Positions 1-11,659 are shown, numbered from the stretch's first letter. The stretch: 64,000 nt of DNA from Oryzias latipes (GCF_002234675.1 NC_019872.2:9502950-9566949); one strand, 5' to 3'. The notes: generated by a model from the letters alone, not told the origin. A program made the numbers and translations.

Positions 1-525
1 AGTATAACCTTTTCCACGAGTTTAATGACTAAACTGTCATTCTGTAACTCTGTCAGAGTGTTTAGTTATTTCTGTGACTATGCACCCGTGTTCAGGCTTG
101 CCTGTAATGATTATTCAATGCAGTGGTTTGCAGCTTCCTTTTTGAGCATGCTGACCCTTGCAGGGCCTTTTGCTTTCATAGTGCTGTCATACGTCAGCAT
201 CCTGGTGACTGTGTTCAGAATGAAGACTTTAGATCGGCGCCTAAAAGCACTGGCTACTTGTGTGGAACACATCATCATTGTTGCAATCTTTTTTATTCCT
301 CTTCTTGTCATTTTCACAATTGGCTTCTATTTGGGAGGAATTAACCCAGATCATAGAGTTCTAAGTCTGTCGATGGCCTCTTGCCTTCCACCTTGCATTA
401 ATCCTATTGTATATTCTTTGAAAACTACAGAGATCAAAACCCGAGCACTGACGCTTATTAAAAAAAATACTATTATTCTGACTAAATCTTTGAGAATCAT
501 CGTGGGGTTAAAAACAACAAAGTAA
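1..525 (+). CDS. Olfactory receptor, C-terminal half (cut by window start)
   Basis: Reads open from base 1 to a TAA ending at 525, giving about 174 residues of a seven-transmembrane odorant receptor. What is visible runs from the end of TM4 onward: the second extracellular loop with three spaced cysteines (LSFC, YFCD, LACND), TM5 with the SYVSIL motif, TM6 entered through KALATCVEHI, and TM7 with PPCINPIVYSLKT, the OR form of NPxxY. The tail is basic. An internal ATG at 25 is not the start, because homology to the receptor at 9459-10463 continues upstream of it. It is nearly identical to that receptor over this whole stretch and shares about 100 bp of 3' flank with it. Role by family: odorant-binding GPCR in the cilia of olfactory neurons. 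Whether the missing N-terminal half is intact cannot be seen. Confidence 0.93.
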   Translation, partial: SITFSTSLMTKLSFCNSVRVFSYFCDYAPVFRLACNDYSMQWFAASFLSMLTLAGPFAFIVLSYVSILVTVFRMKTLDRRLKALATCVEHIIIVAIFFIPLLVIFTIGFYLGGINPDHRVLSLSMASCLPPCINPIVYSLKTTEIKTRALTLIKKNTIILTKSLRIIVGLKTTK

Positions 526-1539
526 TCCAAATATCCTGGATTGAAATGTACTTGTTTTATGTTCGATCTATTCAGTTAGTTAAAAATGTCTTTTCCCAAG
601 ATTTGTGACAAATTTGAAACTTTATTACCTTGCACCTCAGTGTTTGAGTCAGAGAAGGAAACAATATTCACAGGCTGGCTTTTTTGTGTGATCTTTACTG
701 TCATTTACCATCTTTATAACACTGCATGCTCTCTAGATTAATAAAAATATGTCCAGATGATGCATCCATAAATAGTGAAACTGAAAGAGAAATGGGGATT
801 TCATGACATTTGTTTTTGTTCAAATTGAATTTCACTTTGCAGTAAAAAAAAGGATGTTTTTTTGCAGATATTCTTCTGTTTTATTTATAATGTTGTTGTT
901 CTGTAAATACACTGAAAGTCACTTTACCTTTGTCTTTTGGTGAATGTCACTTTTGCTGCTGTATTTTTAAATGTCCTTTTTGCTGCCGCAGATAAGTGAA
1001 ATTTCCCCATCGTGGGATCAATAAAGTTATCTAATCTTATCTATCGTTGAAATTCAGTAAAAACAGCTTCATCATGCATTAAATAGTGAATGTAGAATGT
1101 GGTGTATTTGTTTTTTTTGTCCCTACATAAAACACTGGATTATCCTTGTCTGTTCTAACTTAAATTAAAGCAATGTACATACATTTTCTATTTTAATTTA
1201 AAGTTTAAATGTCAAAATATTGTATTTGAGTCATTTTCCATAGAGACGAAAATACCCATTTTAAATGAATTTATGCAAGTTATGTTTAAATAAAACAGTA
1301 TTTTGCCTTTGAAGAATCCTCTGATCATTTATGACTTTTAAGATGAAAAATTGTATTGATTTTTAAATTTCCTGAAATTAAATGCATCTAACATGTATCA
1401 TTAATACTACAAAAACCTGCACTTACTGTAAACTTGTTAAAAAGAAACATGTTTAAGCAGGGTTAAGGAAAGTAATATTTCATTCCTCTCACTTACTAAT
1501 AAATCAACAAAAATGTAATAAACTAAAGAGAAACCTTAA
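526..1539. other. Intergenic, 3' flank of the first OR
   Basis: AT-rich and without a gene. The first 100 bp or so match the 3' flank of the OR ending at 10463, so the two genes were duplicated with their downstream sequence. A short retroposon-like tail is listed separately. Confidence 0.6.
950..1047 (+). repeat. Non-LTR retrotransposon-like 3' tail
   Basis: The stretch has the layout of a common teleost retroposon 3' end: a line reading TTTCCCCATCGTGGGATCAA, then AATAAAG-like text, then short ATCTT-type repeats. Only the tail is present. The LINE clade is uncertain. Confidence 0.4.
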
Positions 1540-1699
1540 CCCCTTGTGCTATCTTATGACCCCACCCTTACATTGACGTGTTCTCCCTACCATGACAAAG
1601 GTGGAGATCACAAATCACTGAAGAAAAAAGGTTCAACACACTGTTTTGTGGGGTCGAGATCCAACTCCCAATGTTAAAGTGCCTAGGATAGCATAAGGG
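1540..1699. mobile_element. MITE with CCCTTGTGCTATC ends, piggyBac-like
   Basis: About 160 bp with terminal inverted repeats CCCTTGTGCTATC / GATAGCATAAGGG. The left end is preceded by TTAA, the target site of piggyBac elements; the right flank reads TCAC, which would be a decayed copy. A second copy in the opposite orientation lies at 59847-60051 and has TTAA on its right side. The CCC...GGG ends and TTAA fit piggyBac, but no transposase is present, so the superfamily is inferred. Confidence 0.6.
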
Positions 1700-2868
1700 T
1701 CACATGCAAAACTTTATTTTTGACACACAAAAAAGAACAAAAAGAAGAGTAGCATTAGCTATTACAGCTGATGTGATTTTTTTTACCTTTCTTATGTGCA
1801 TTTGAAGGATAATTTGAGATGTATTTTTAGACAAAACGTTTTGATGCAATAAAAGCACATGATAATTGAATAACAAATTTGCATTTGAGAAACATTATTA
1901 TTATGTTTACAATAACATGAAAAACACTTCAATTTTATGTGTCATGCCTCATGCAATACATTGAAAAACATTAATTTATTTCCTTTGTTTTGGAAAAAAC
2001 AAGAAATATTTGGTTAACAAAAACAAATAAAGCACATAATTTGAAAGTTGGTCTTTTAAGGTTTTACTGTAATTGACTGTGCTAGATTCACACATGGATG
2101 TTAAAGCTGTATTATCATTTTTTCTCTAATATTCTGGAAATAATGCATAGGTCAGTCTGGAAAGACACTGTCTGTTATTAAAACCATAAACTAATACAAA
2201 ATACATATTAACAGTTGCCAGGTAGTTTTTATGTTGTGTTTTTTAGGTAAACAGAATAAAGGTTATTAGCACGTCACAAAAGTTGAAGTTGCAAGACATC
2301 TGACCAGTAATTTGTTTATGCAGTAACAGTTATGAACCACTAGATTATGGTCAATAGCCATGAATATTGTACATGTACCGGTAAGTGATATTAGATCTCG
2401 ACTTTTAGAGTTGACAACATTTTGACACTAACAAAAAGTGTGTCAAAGTCTCTCAGCAATAAAATAAATTTGAGATAATGGAGATAGGACCAGTTACCAG
2501 ATTCATTACATGTGAGTTATCTGTCAGCAAACAAATCCAACAGCAAAAAAGATTTCAGATTTAAAATCAGATAGGAGATATCACCTTCCCCACTGTCTTA
2601 GATAGAGCACTAAGCACAAATGTGCCATTCGTGAACGACAAAAGGGTTGTCATAAAAGGAAAATGTAGTAAAGACACTTAGTCTCCCATTGTTATTACTC
2701 AAACAACCATAGCTCTCGTTTTTTTAAGTAAAAAACACACAAGAGCATATCAGTGATCATAAAAAGTTTGGAAGAAGGTCAGACAGAATCCACATTTTTT
2801 AATTAATTAATTGTAATTCAATATATTATAAATAATTCCAAAATGCTTCATTATTTTAATCGTACCCC
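1700..2868. other. AT-rich spacer, nothing recognised
   Basis: No open frame of note, no RNA gene and no repeat that I recognise. Confidence 0.5.
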
Positions 2869-3400
2869 AAATCAAATCAAATCAAATCAAATCAAACTTT
2901 ATTAATAAAATAGCGCTTCTCATGCATTTTGCGCAGCTCGAAGCGCTTTAACATTAAAAACGGAAAACACACAATATTACAGTAAAAACCCAACCCACCC
3001 TTCACCCTTCCAACTCCCCTCCGTTAAAACATATGACCCATGGCCTCCACGTACAAAGAATAATGACTTTAAATAAATAAATAAGCAAAAAAACAAACGT
3101 ATAAGGCTTGGCTCTGCTGTGAAGAAACAGTATTCGGGAATCTTTTCATACCAGGAGCCAGCTTGACCATGGGAGCATCGCCTCAGCGCCCACCCAGACT
3201 GAGACAACACTGGGGTCCACTTCACAGCCGGGACGCTGCAAAGTTAGACCCCAGCTGCCCCAGCAAGGGCGACAACTGCAGCAACAACCACCGACCAAGC
3301 CGGCAAGCCCTGGAGGTAAAGATCCCCACATGAAACACTGGGGCTAAAATCATGATAAGATACTAAAATTAAAGACATAAGATGTATATAAAAATATAAA
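2869..3400. repeat. Teleost interspersed repeat with (AATCA)n edge
   Basis: Begins with about six AATCA units, then CTTTATTAATAAAATAGCGC and an AAGCGCTTTAAC line. This is the layout of a very abundant fish repeat whose 'tail' is the pentamer. A related copy lies at 12388-13080. The class is unsure, probably derived from a non-LTR element. The right edge is approximate. Confidence 0.45.
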
Positions 3401-4810
3401 AATGAGAATAAGATGGCCCATATACACTAGATGTTCTGCACAGAACCATTCATAATGGACTCTTGGTGGCAGGACACCAACACTGTGCACACTGAACCGA
3501 ACTGGGGGAAAAAAAGAGGGGCAACATACTGGTAGGTTTCCCTCGACATGGGGGCTTAGTAGCTGGTGGACTTCAGAAATCCTTGCATTGGCAACCCAGA
3601 ACAGGATCCTGTAAGCATCAAAATAGCAGAGTTTGATGCGAGAGTTTCACAAATAAACTACAAAGGGCGTGACATTGTTCCTGCTCATTGAAGATGCTAA
3701 CTGCTCTCCAGTCAACATCTGACAGCACAACTAACTTGTTATTGCATCTTCTAAGAAGATTTGGTCTGCATACCAGCTAAATATTGCATACCAGCCACCT
3801 CCTCTACAAAGATTCAATTAAGCTATATTATAAATAATAGAGAACTGATTCTACTATCCACACCTTTGGAAATTACATTGATGTATGTTAAAGTGTGACC
3901 AGAAATGAATAAACAGAGTGAAACCTGTAATAAAAGGAGGACATTGAATTAGCAGAAGCCAATACAACAGGCGTGTAAGGCACTTTGCACAGTCCATATT
4001 AACCATAGAAGAACTCTAAGCTAATTACATTCAGAATTTGAAGCATAATTTGAGGCATTTGAGATTAACAGAAGACCACTCAATGGAAAAAATAAAGTCC
4101 ATGTGTTGGGGAATTAAACAATCAAAAAGATGGTAACACTTTGTAATTGGGTAGCAATTTAGCGACCCAAGCCATGAGGTACAGACATGAAGAAAAACTA
4201 GGTTTTTATTGAGCATTTGAAAATATGTTAGGTAGTTTTGAGCGGCTTCACCTTTCCAAGATCCATCAGTGCATCAGCAGGATGGCAAGTAGCAATGTAG
4301 TTCTTATAGAATAACTTAAAAAAGGAAGCATGCAAGAGAACCATAATGCATCCTGGTTTCTCAGTCAGATAAAACACAGCAACGACTCGACAACTCTTTG
4401 TTGTTAATAGTTAATACAAAGCGCCACAATCCTGCTGGATGTGAGCAAAAACAGTCAGTGTTCATAGCTGCATAGAAGTAGGCCCTGAGTATTACAGTGT
4501 CAGTCAGGATTTACCACACAGGACAGAATCCAGGAAGCAAGATGTGCAAAAACTCACACAACAGCAAGGTCATTCTAAACGTATAGCTATGTAACAAGGC
4601 CAGATGAAAGAAAATGACTTTTCTGTGATTTGCAAAACAAAATCAATTTTACTTTTGTACAGAATTTAAAACATACAAAACACCTTGGTTTTGCACAGAT
4701 CCCACAAGTCTTTGTGTGTGTGTTAGTGTTTGCATGTGTGTGTTACTGAATGCAACACTATAGCAAACAACAATGAGAGGCTTTTTTTTTTTAAAGAAAG
4801 TGAAGTTAAT
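3401..4810. other. Spacer, nothing recognised
   Basis: Non-coding. It contains a short GT-rich stretch near 4712-4742 and nothing else I can name. Confidence 0.45.
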
Positions 4811-4912
4811 AACAGCTTTGCTCTCCATGGATCAAATTAGTGGAAATAATAGCCTATTTCAAATGAACTTTCTCATTATGATGTCGACGTTTTTTCTCAT
4901 GAGATCAGGTTG
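4811..4912 (+). promoter_or_regulatory. Conserved block upstream of OR at 5121
   Basis: About 100 bp that match 9154-9247 closely, including an identical GGATCAAATTAGTGGAA core and a CTCATTATGA line. Both blocks end about 210 bp before the receptor ATG. Conservation beyond the coding exon at the same distance suggests a promoter or a 5' untranslated exon. It could equally be leftover duplication. Confidence 0.4.
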
Positions 4913-5120
4913 AAGTTATATTTTTACAGGCAGCTGAAGAGAGTTTCTGCTACACTCCTGCTGGTTTTAGAAGCAGCATCACAGAGAGCGGCTGCCGTTG
5001 TGTATTTAATGGAGAAGATAAGGACTCTTGGTTGGTCCCCTAACTAGGAATATTTCTAGTGGGGAAACTTAACGATCTATTCTTTTGATAGAAAAAAACT
5101 TTCACGTCTAAATTTTAACT

Positions 5121-6128
5121 ATGTCTTTTCTCCGGACGGCTTTGAACAGCTCCGTCATCATTCATCCTCCAGGCTTCTACATAGTTGGATTTGAGTCTTT
5201 ACCATCTGTAAACGTCTTTTTCATCTTTCTAGCAATTGTTTATGTGGTTACAGTGCTGTTTAACGGTTTGCTGATTATTGTTGTGGTTATTAATCCATCC
5301 TTACACACGCCAAAATTTCTGGCTGTCATCAACCTTGCAGTGATTGATTTATGCTTTACCGCTTGCAGCATTCCTGGCATGATAAAAATATTTCTTTTTA
5401 AGGATAATTTTGTTCCATTCAACCAGTGCTTGGTGCAGATGTTTTTTTATTACGTCTTTGCTGCTTTAGAGTCTTATGCGCTCATGATACTGGCCTATGA
5501 CAGGCTGGTTGCCATTTGCTTCGCTTTGCGCCAAAACTCCATCAACACAGTGCGCAGCATGTGCTGCATCATCACTATTACCTGGTGTTATATTCTGGGA
5601 GTGACGGCCTATTCTGTGGCTTTAATAACAAAACTTTCATTTTGTAGCTCTGTCAAAGTGTTTAGTTATTTTTGTGATTATGCACCTGTGTATAGGCTTG
5701 CCTGTAATGACAATTCAAAGCAGTGGTTTGCAGGAACGTTTTTTAGCTATTTGAACCTTTTAGGGCCTTTTACTTTCATAGTGCTGTCATACGTAAGCAT
5801 CCTGGTGACTGTGTTCAGAATGAAAACATCCGACAATCGGCGGAAGACCTTGGCTACTTGTGCTGAACACATCATCCTTGTCGCGATCTTTTACATTCCT
5901 TTTTTTGTGATCTATACCATGGGCTTCTATTTGGGTCCAGTTAATCCAGACCTCAGAGTTTTAAGTCTGTCGATGGCCTCCTGCCTCCCACCATGCATCA
6001 ATCCTGTTGTGTATTCCTTAAAGACTAAAGAGCTTAAAACTCGAGCGCTGGCACTGGTTAGAAAAAAGGGACAAGTGGTTTCTGTTAATTCTAACAGAAT
6101 CATTGTGGTGCTTAGAACAAGAAAGTAA
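5121..6128 (+). CDS. Olfactory receptor, complete, 335 aa
   Basis: Complete single-exon odorant receptor, a normal length for the family. It opens with a short N-terminus bearing an N-glycosylation site (N9-S-S). TM1 carries N48; LHTPKF (61-66) precedes TM2; C103 is the usual disulphide cysteine before TM3; the DRY-type motif is AYDR (125-128) in LAYDRLVAIC. Loop 2 has C175, C185 and C195. TM5 has SYVSIL, TM6 is entered through KTLATCAEH, and TM7 holds NPVVY (294-298). The ATG is chosen because the receptor at 9459 starts with the same MSFLRTALNSS. By family it is an odorant-binding GPCR coupled to olfactory G protein. It is nearly identical to its + strand neighbour over the first 70 residues and more diverged around TM2-TM5. 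In AYDR...CFALR the usual proline of FPLR is alanine. Confidence 0.96.
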   Translation: MSFLRTALNSSVIIHPPGFYIVGFESLPSVNVFFIFLAIVYVVTVLFNGLLIIVVVINPSLHTPKFLAVINLAVIDLCFTACSIPGMIKIFLFKDNFVPFNQCLVQMFFYYVFAALESYALMILAYDRLVAICFALRQNSINTVRSMCCIITITWCYILGVTAYSVALITKLSFCSSVKVFSYFCDYAPVYRLACNDNSKQWFAGTFFSYLNLLGPFTFIVLSYVSILVTVFRMKTSDNRRKTLATCAEHIILVAIFYIPFFVIYTMGFYLGPVNPDLRVLSLSMASCLPPCINPVVYSLKTKELKTRALALVRKKGQVVSVNSNRIIVVLRTRK

Positions 6129-8707
6129 CATCACTTTTAGTTAGATGTTTAGAATAAGTAACAACTGACACCAGCTGTGTTTAACAAAATGTGTCGTACA
6201 TTTGAAATCTTTTATCTTGATAAATATGCTTAGGATGGAAATTTCTATTAGGCTTTAAAATGTAAGTTTTTTTTATGGCATTTGTCATATTCATGAAAAA
6301 CATTTTGTGATTTACGCCCCAGATGCTTGTTGTAGCATCATTGGTATAAGACAAGTGTGACGGTAAATACAGTTGCAAAAATGAAGAGGCATTATTAATA
6401 GATTTGAATTAGTGGACGTGTGTGTTTGCGCATGAACCCCAATTAGAAATAGACCTTTTTTTTTGTTGTTGTTGAAATAGATCTAGAAATAGAATGAAAT
6501 TTTATCTTTCATCTTGTCTGGCTTTACCTTCTTTTCATTGGTCTATTGTGATAAAAAAAAATCATGGTTAAAACATCAGTAAAGATTGTTTTTCCAATTT
6601 TTCTGTTGAACTTAAACTTGATTTAAAACTTTAAAGCTGAAAAGAGATGTTTCTCATTTGCTAAAAACTGTATTTACTTATTTAAAAAAACTTTTAGACA
6701 TTTTACTAGAATGTGTTATAAAGTTGTAATTGCAATTCTTACATGCTTCTCTCTGGCACAGGTCACTTTGAAGATATGTCTTTTAGTTGTCTTTTTCCTA
6801 AAATGTTGAGTTCTGATCATTTTTTTAAAGAGTGTAATTCATTTAATATTTCTAATTTGAAGGCAATTTGTAAACCACAAATGCTTTTTTGTTGTGTGTT
6901 TCGCTGCATTTGTATTTTTTGAAAAAAATGTTTCTCCTAAACAATTTCTCTTTTGAGCTATGATAATTAATAAACTTTTTTTATTCTCCGACTTCAACAT
7001 TTTTTATCTGTAAAGCACATAAGGAACATTTGAAATGTAAAAAAACTACCAAGGTTCCCAAATTTATACTGTTATTTACAATTTTTTTTAATTTAAATCA
7101 AGAAGTATAAAAAAATAAAAAAGGGAAAAACGAGAAACCAATAATGTATTTTTAAGAAAAATGTAATCATTACTGTTTTTGTACAAATAAACTTAAATGT
7201 TTGAGTCAGTAATTAAACTAATCTCAACTACAGTAAAATAAAAAGAGCCTTAAAAGTAAACAAGTTTTAAAAATGGCTTTTTATTTTTTTTTTGATTTAC
7301 TGCAATTTAATAGTTTATTTAAATGAGGATGGCGCAGCTAAAAAACAAACAAACATATGATTAACCATGGTTAAAAAGTCAGAATTAGGGAAAGGCTAGT
7401 TTTCATCTGAAGTCTCCTGGCCATGATGTTAAAAAACACAGGTGCATATACAATAAAAAGTAAAATACAAACACATCTTATACAAATACATAAAATAAGA
7501 TATAACAACATTTAGACAAACAATTAAAACCTGAAAGCACTGGTACTGGTCTAAATTTGAGCAATCTCAGGAATCACATATCATCTAACTGTTGTACAGT
7601 TTTGTCTTTTTTCCTTTTTCTTTTAGTAAATTTCAGTATTAGACCACTAGATGGCGCTTGAAACTCAAAAGTTTCTGAAGAAGTCATCAGTAAACCACAT
7701 TTTCAGAAGTTTGCTGTATCTAGGTCTAACAATGCGGCTAAAGGCTTTTGGGATTGTATTTTCCTTTGGAGACTATGTGACAGTGTAATTTTACACTTAC
7801 AAGAGAGAAAAAAAACAACAGATACCAGGAGAAAATCAACTATAAAAAATAACATGTTTATCTTGACCGAATATCCTTTTTAAAAAGTTTTTTTGTGGGT
7901 TAATTCTCAGGTGGAACACTTCCCTTCATGTACCTTCTGAAACAACAATAAATTAAAATCTTTAAAATTTTAAAAGGCATGCTTGTAGACACAAACAAGG
8001 ATACATTGAATTAATTTTGATCTTATAATCTGCTGAACTGTATTTCAAATACTAGCTTTTTGCATGTATCTTATTTTTCGTTGGAGTGCACTGTTGACCC
8101 AGAGATGTAACATTTATAAAATGTATTATTTAATTTCTTTTTAAGTTTTTTGGTAATAACATTCAATTCTAAAACATTTCTATTTGCTAATAACATTTTT
8201 TCTAACAATAATAAAAGACGGTCCGTGCTAAAAAATAAATCCAAAACCATTTTAAACTTAGTCACATGCACCCATACAAGTCACCCCCCCCCTCCCCCCA
8301 TATGGATGCTGCAGATTTTGGGGTTGTACAGACGAAGGGCTGCATCTTCAGAGCACAGCTTGTTGCCTTTGATGCTTGTGCGTCCACCTCATGAAAATGG
8401 ACTGTACCATTTCCGTTGCGTGCGATCAGTGTAAATGAATTACATGACTGTTTGACAAAGTACAGGCCCTAATTTTTAAAATTGGGTGACTGAGATTGAA
8501 AAATACATTTCAATAAATATCTGACAATATTGCCTGTTACAGTGTTAAGTCATTGAGTGATAAGTATTTTAAGGTCACAAAAGTGTAGAGTTCCCATGTG
8601 CTGCAAAATGTTCAACATGCGTAGAATAGTGTAGTATAATGTAGTAGTACCCATAGTATGGGTAACGCTGTCGCATGGCACTCGAATGGTGAGTTTTGGC
8701 ACGTGCA
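6129..8707. other. AT-rich spacer
   Basis: No gene seen. It contains a C-rich run at 8284-8299. Several open stretches are short and look like chance. Confidence 0.5.
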
Positions 8708-8833
8708 CTGTGACCCTGCGACAGACTGGTGACCTGTACAGGGTGTAACACACCTTCACCCAGCAGTAGTCGGGACAGGCTCCAGCAACCCTGTGACCCC
8801 AAAAGGAAAACAGCAGGTTAGTATAATGGATGG
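8708..8833 (+). repeat. SINE 3' domain, head missing
   Basis: Matches, in the opposite orientation, the body of the SINE at 11401-11659: a GACAGACTGGTGACCTGTAC line, a CACCTTCACCCAGCAGTAG line, a CAGCAACCCTGTGACCCC line, and an ATGGATGG end. The tRNA-like head is absent, so this is a 5'-truncated copy. The T17 run just downstream is separate. Confidence 0.55.
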
Positions 8834-9153
8834 TTTGACCTTTCATTTTTTTTTTTTTTTTTTGCAGTAAATCACTTTTTGTGCAGCTCGGACCCAGCAG
8901 ATTTTCAAGACTATGGACCTGTGACAATGGACTCTGAATCATGATGCGATCCCGCCTATGAAAGGATCAACTCAGTTTTGGGATTTATGCTCAAACTTTT
9001 TAAGAGTTCACTAACTGTTGCAGTAACCCACTAAAGTATGCAAGTTAAAGTTTGCACAAAACACACAATGTCAATGTTTTAAGGGATACGTCTTCATTGT
9101 CTTTAACCAGCATTTAGATAACAATTAAATTTGTTTTTACAGCAAGTAAATCA
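8834..9153. other. Spacer, nothing recognised
   Basis: Non-coding, with a T-run near 8850-8865. Confidence 0.4.
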
Positions 9154-9247
9154 CAGCATTGCTCTCCGTGGATCAAATTAGTGGAATTAATAGGATATTT
9201 CACATTAGCTCTCTCATTATGAGGTATAAGGTTTTCTCAGGAGATCA
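9154..9247 (+). promoter_or_regulatory. Conserved block upstream of OR at 9459
   Basis: Partner of 4811-4912, with the same sequence core and the same distance (about 210-305 bp) to the start codon. Downstream of it, TTCTTTCAG at about 9413-9421 looks like a 3' splice site, which would fit the usual OR plan of a non-coding 5' exon joined to one coding exon. This is inference. Confidence 0.4.
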
Positions 9248-9458
9248 GAGATATGTTTTTTATGTAAGCAGCTCAGATTTCAGGCTACATGCTCACTGTT
9301 TTTGGTGGGAAGCATCACAGTTGGCTGCAGCTGTTTAACAACTGGAGATATTTTTATTTTAACAGTTTTCAACTTTACACTTCTTGGAGACTTAAAGCCA
9401 CAAATAAAACCTTTCTTTCAGACTAATAAGGGTTTTGCAGCGACTGCTGATTTTAACT

Positions 9459-10463
9459 ATGTCTTTTCTCCGGACGGCTTTGAACAGCTCCGTCATCATT
9501 CATCCTCCAGGCTTCTACATCATCGGATTTGAGTCTTTACCATCTGTCAACATCTACTTCATCTTTCTAGCATTTGTTTATGTGGTTACAGTGCTGTTTA
9601 ACGGTTTGCTGATTATTGTTGTGGTTATTAATCCATCCTTACACACTCCAAAATTTCTGGCTGTCATCAACCTTGCAGTGATTGATTTATGTCTAAACAC
9701 TTGCACTATTCCTGGTATGATAAAGATATTTTTGGTTAAAGATAATTTTATCCCATTCAACTTGTGTTTGGTGCAAATGTTTATTTATTATGCATTTGCA
9801 TCATTAGAGTCTTACGCCCTCACTATACTTGCTTATGACAGGTTGGTGGCTATTTGTTTCCCTTTGCGCCAAAACTCCATCAACACAATGCGCAGCATGT
9901 GCTGCATCATCACCTTTACCTGGTCAATTTCTTTGGGGGTCATGAGCTACATCACAAATTTGGTAACAAAACTGTCATTTTGTAACTCTGTCAGGGTGTT
10001 TAGTTATTTTTGTGACTATGCACCCGTGTTCAGGCTTGCCTGTAATGATTATTCAATGCAGTGGTTTGCAGGTTCCTTTTTGAGCATGCTGACCCTTGCA
10101 GGGCCTTTTGCTTTCATAGTGCTGTCATACGTCAGCATCCTGGTGACTGTGTTCAGAATGAAGACTTTAGATCGGCGCCTAAAAGCACTGGCTACTTGTG
10201 TGGAACACATCATCATTGTTGCAATCTTTTTTATTCCTCTTCTTGTCATTTTCACAATTGGCTACCATTTGGGAGCAGTTAACCCAGATCATAGAGTTCT
10301 AAGTCTGTCGATGGCCTCTTGCCTTCCACCTTGCATTAATCCTATTGTATATTCTTTGAAAACTAAAGAGATCAAAACCCGAGCACTGACGCTTATTAAA
10401 AAAAATACTATTATTCCGACTAAATCTTTGAGAACAATCGTGGGGTTAAAAACACAGAAGTAA
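9459..10463 (+). CDS. Olfactory receptor, complete, 334 aa
   Basis: Complete intronless odorant receptor of the same subfamily as 5121-6128. The landmarks are the same: N-glycosylation site N9, N48 in TM1, LHTPKF before TM2, a TM3 cysteine in NLCLVQ, LAYDRLVAICFPLR at the end of TM3, the LSFC/YFCD/LACND cysteines in loop 2, KALATCVEHI into TM6 and NPIVYSLKT in TM7. The frame also stays open for eight codons upstream, but that extension begins with TTG, so the ATG at 9459 shared with the neighbour is taken as the start. The C-terminal half is almost identical to the partial receptor at 1-525, while the N-terminal 70 residues are almost identical to 5121-6128. This suggests recent duplication with exchange between copies. 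Confidence 0.96.
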   Translation: MSFLRTALNSSVIIHPPGFYIIGFESLPSVNIYFIFLAFVYVVTVLFNGLLIIVVVINPSLHTPKFLAVINLAVIDLCLNTCTIPGMIKIFLVKDNFIPFNLCLVQMFIYYAFASLESYALTILAYDRLVAICFPLRQNSINTMRSMCCIITFTWSISLGVMSYITNLVTKLSFCNSVRVFSYFCDYAPVFRLACNDYSMQWFAGSFLSMLTLAGPFAFIVLSYVSILVTVFRMKTLDRRLKALATCVEHIIIVAIFFIPLLVIFTIGYHLGAVNPDHRVLSLSMASCLPPCINPIVYSLKTKEIKTRALTLIKKNTIIPTKSLRTIVGLKTQK

Positions 10464-11400
10464 TCACATATCCTGGATTGAAATGTACTTGTTTTATGTT
10501 TGATCTATTCATTTAGTTAAAAATTTATTTTTCCAAGAGTTGTGACAGATTTGTAACTTTTAGCTTCTCATCTTTATGCATAATAAGATTTTCACATCGC
10601 TTTGTGTTTAGTCTGTCTTTTATTATGCTTTCCAATGTATTTTGCCTCTAAGATGTAAATTAATACCATGATTTTGCATTGTCCACACATTTATGGTTGT
10701 CCTATGCATGTTTTAAACATCCTTTTAGCCTCGCCCTCTCTTCTTTAAAAATGATGTAAATTATTGGTAGCTGTGCATGGTAATAACTGTTAATTGTTAA
10801 AGCTATTTAAAGTTGTCCAAAGGAACATGTGTTTAGCTATAAATAACCCCACCTGTATTTAAAAGACAGAATACCTTGGACACTAGATATATTTGATAGA
10901 ATAAACTACAATGAGCAACACATTTTACAAATAAATTACAGTAAAATTAATAGTTGATGTTACAAAAAAGATGTTGTTTTTTTGCAAAAGAAGCAAAACT
11001 GGTAAAGGCCACTAGATGGAGCCAACTCTTCATGATTGTAGCAACCGAACGCCCATCCTTCAGAAGAACAAAAAACAACCAGCTATAATTCAGATTTTTA
11101 CCCCATGGTGTGAATATTGATGCAGTTATTTTATTTTAATATGCGAATGTACTTTATTGGTTTGAAAAAATGTGATTTTGACTGTTTTTGTTCAAAACAA
11201 GAACCTACAACTTTATTGTCTGCCTCAGTAAATTCAATAATAAATTTTAATTTCAGTAAAAAACATTTAAGCAATTCGATGTTTCATTTTCTTAAGGTCT
11301 GAGCATCCATCCTGTGACTCAAATGGTATGCAAAAGTCTTAAACATGTGGCCGTTTAGATCAGTTTGGATTTGGATTGGCAATTATTTGGATGTAGTATT
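10464..11400. other. Spacer between head-on OR subfamilies
   Basis: Non-coding. The first 100 bp match the 3' flank of the OR ending at 525. Nothing else recognised. Confidence 0.5.
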
Positions 11401-11659
11401 GTCCATCCACCCACCTATAGGATCCACTAAATCCCTGTCAGGGTTGCAGGACCCAATCCAGCTACTGTTGGGTGAAGGCAGGGATACATCATGACCAGGT
11501 AACTAATTTGTTGCAGGGCCACACACATGCACACACACCCACACCCATCTTTGGACTGTGGGAGAGAGCCAGAATAGGAAACTCCACACAGATAGGATTT
11601 GAACCACGGCCTCATCACTGGAAGGCAAGAGTACTAACCACTATACCACAGTGCAGCCC
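11401..11659 (-). repeat. tRNA-headed SINE
   Basis: On the - strand the element opens with a tRNA-like head: an A-box-like TGGTATAGTGGTTAGTAC (about 11632-11650) and a B-box GGTTCAAATCC (11595-11605). A unique body follows with 'TCTTTGGACTGTGGGAG' and CACACACACC lines, and a GGATTTAGTGGATCC/ATGGA-type tail. Promoter boxes of this sort mark RNA polymerase III SINEs. It is not a real tRNA gene because no clover-leaf continues past the head. The family is widespread in teleosts. Confidence 0.7.

Noticed and set aside
4031-4216. 61-codon minus-strand frame
   Set aside because: Short, no motif, AT-rich spacer; expected by chance.
8550-8942. 130-codon minus-strand frame
   Set aside because: Covers a SINE tail and a T-run; no protein family recognised.
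9435-9458. Eight-codon extension of the OR at 9459
   Set aside because: Begins with TTG and is not shared with the neighbouring gene, which starts at the aligned ATG.
11595-11659. Possible tRNA gene on the minus strand
   Set aside because: Only the A- and B-box head is tRNA-like; the following text is the body of a SINE.
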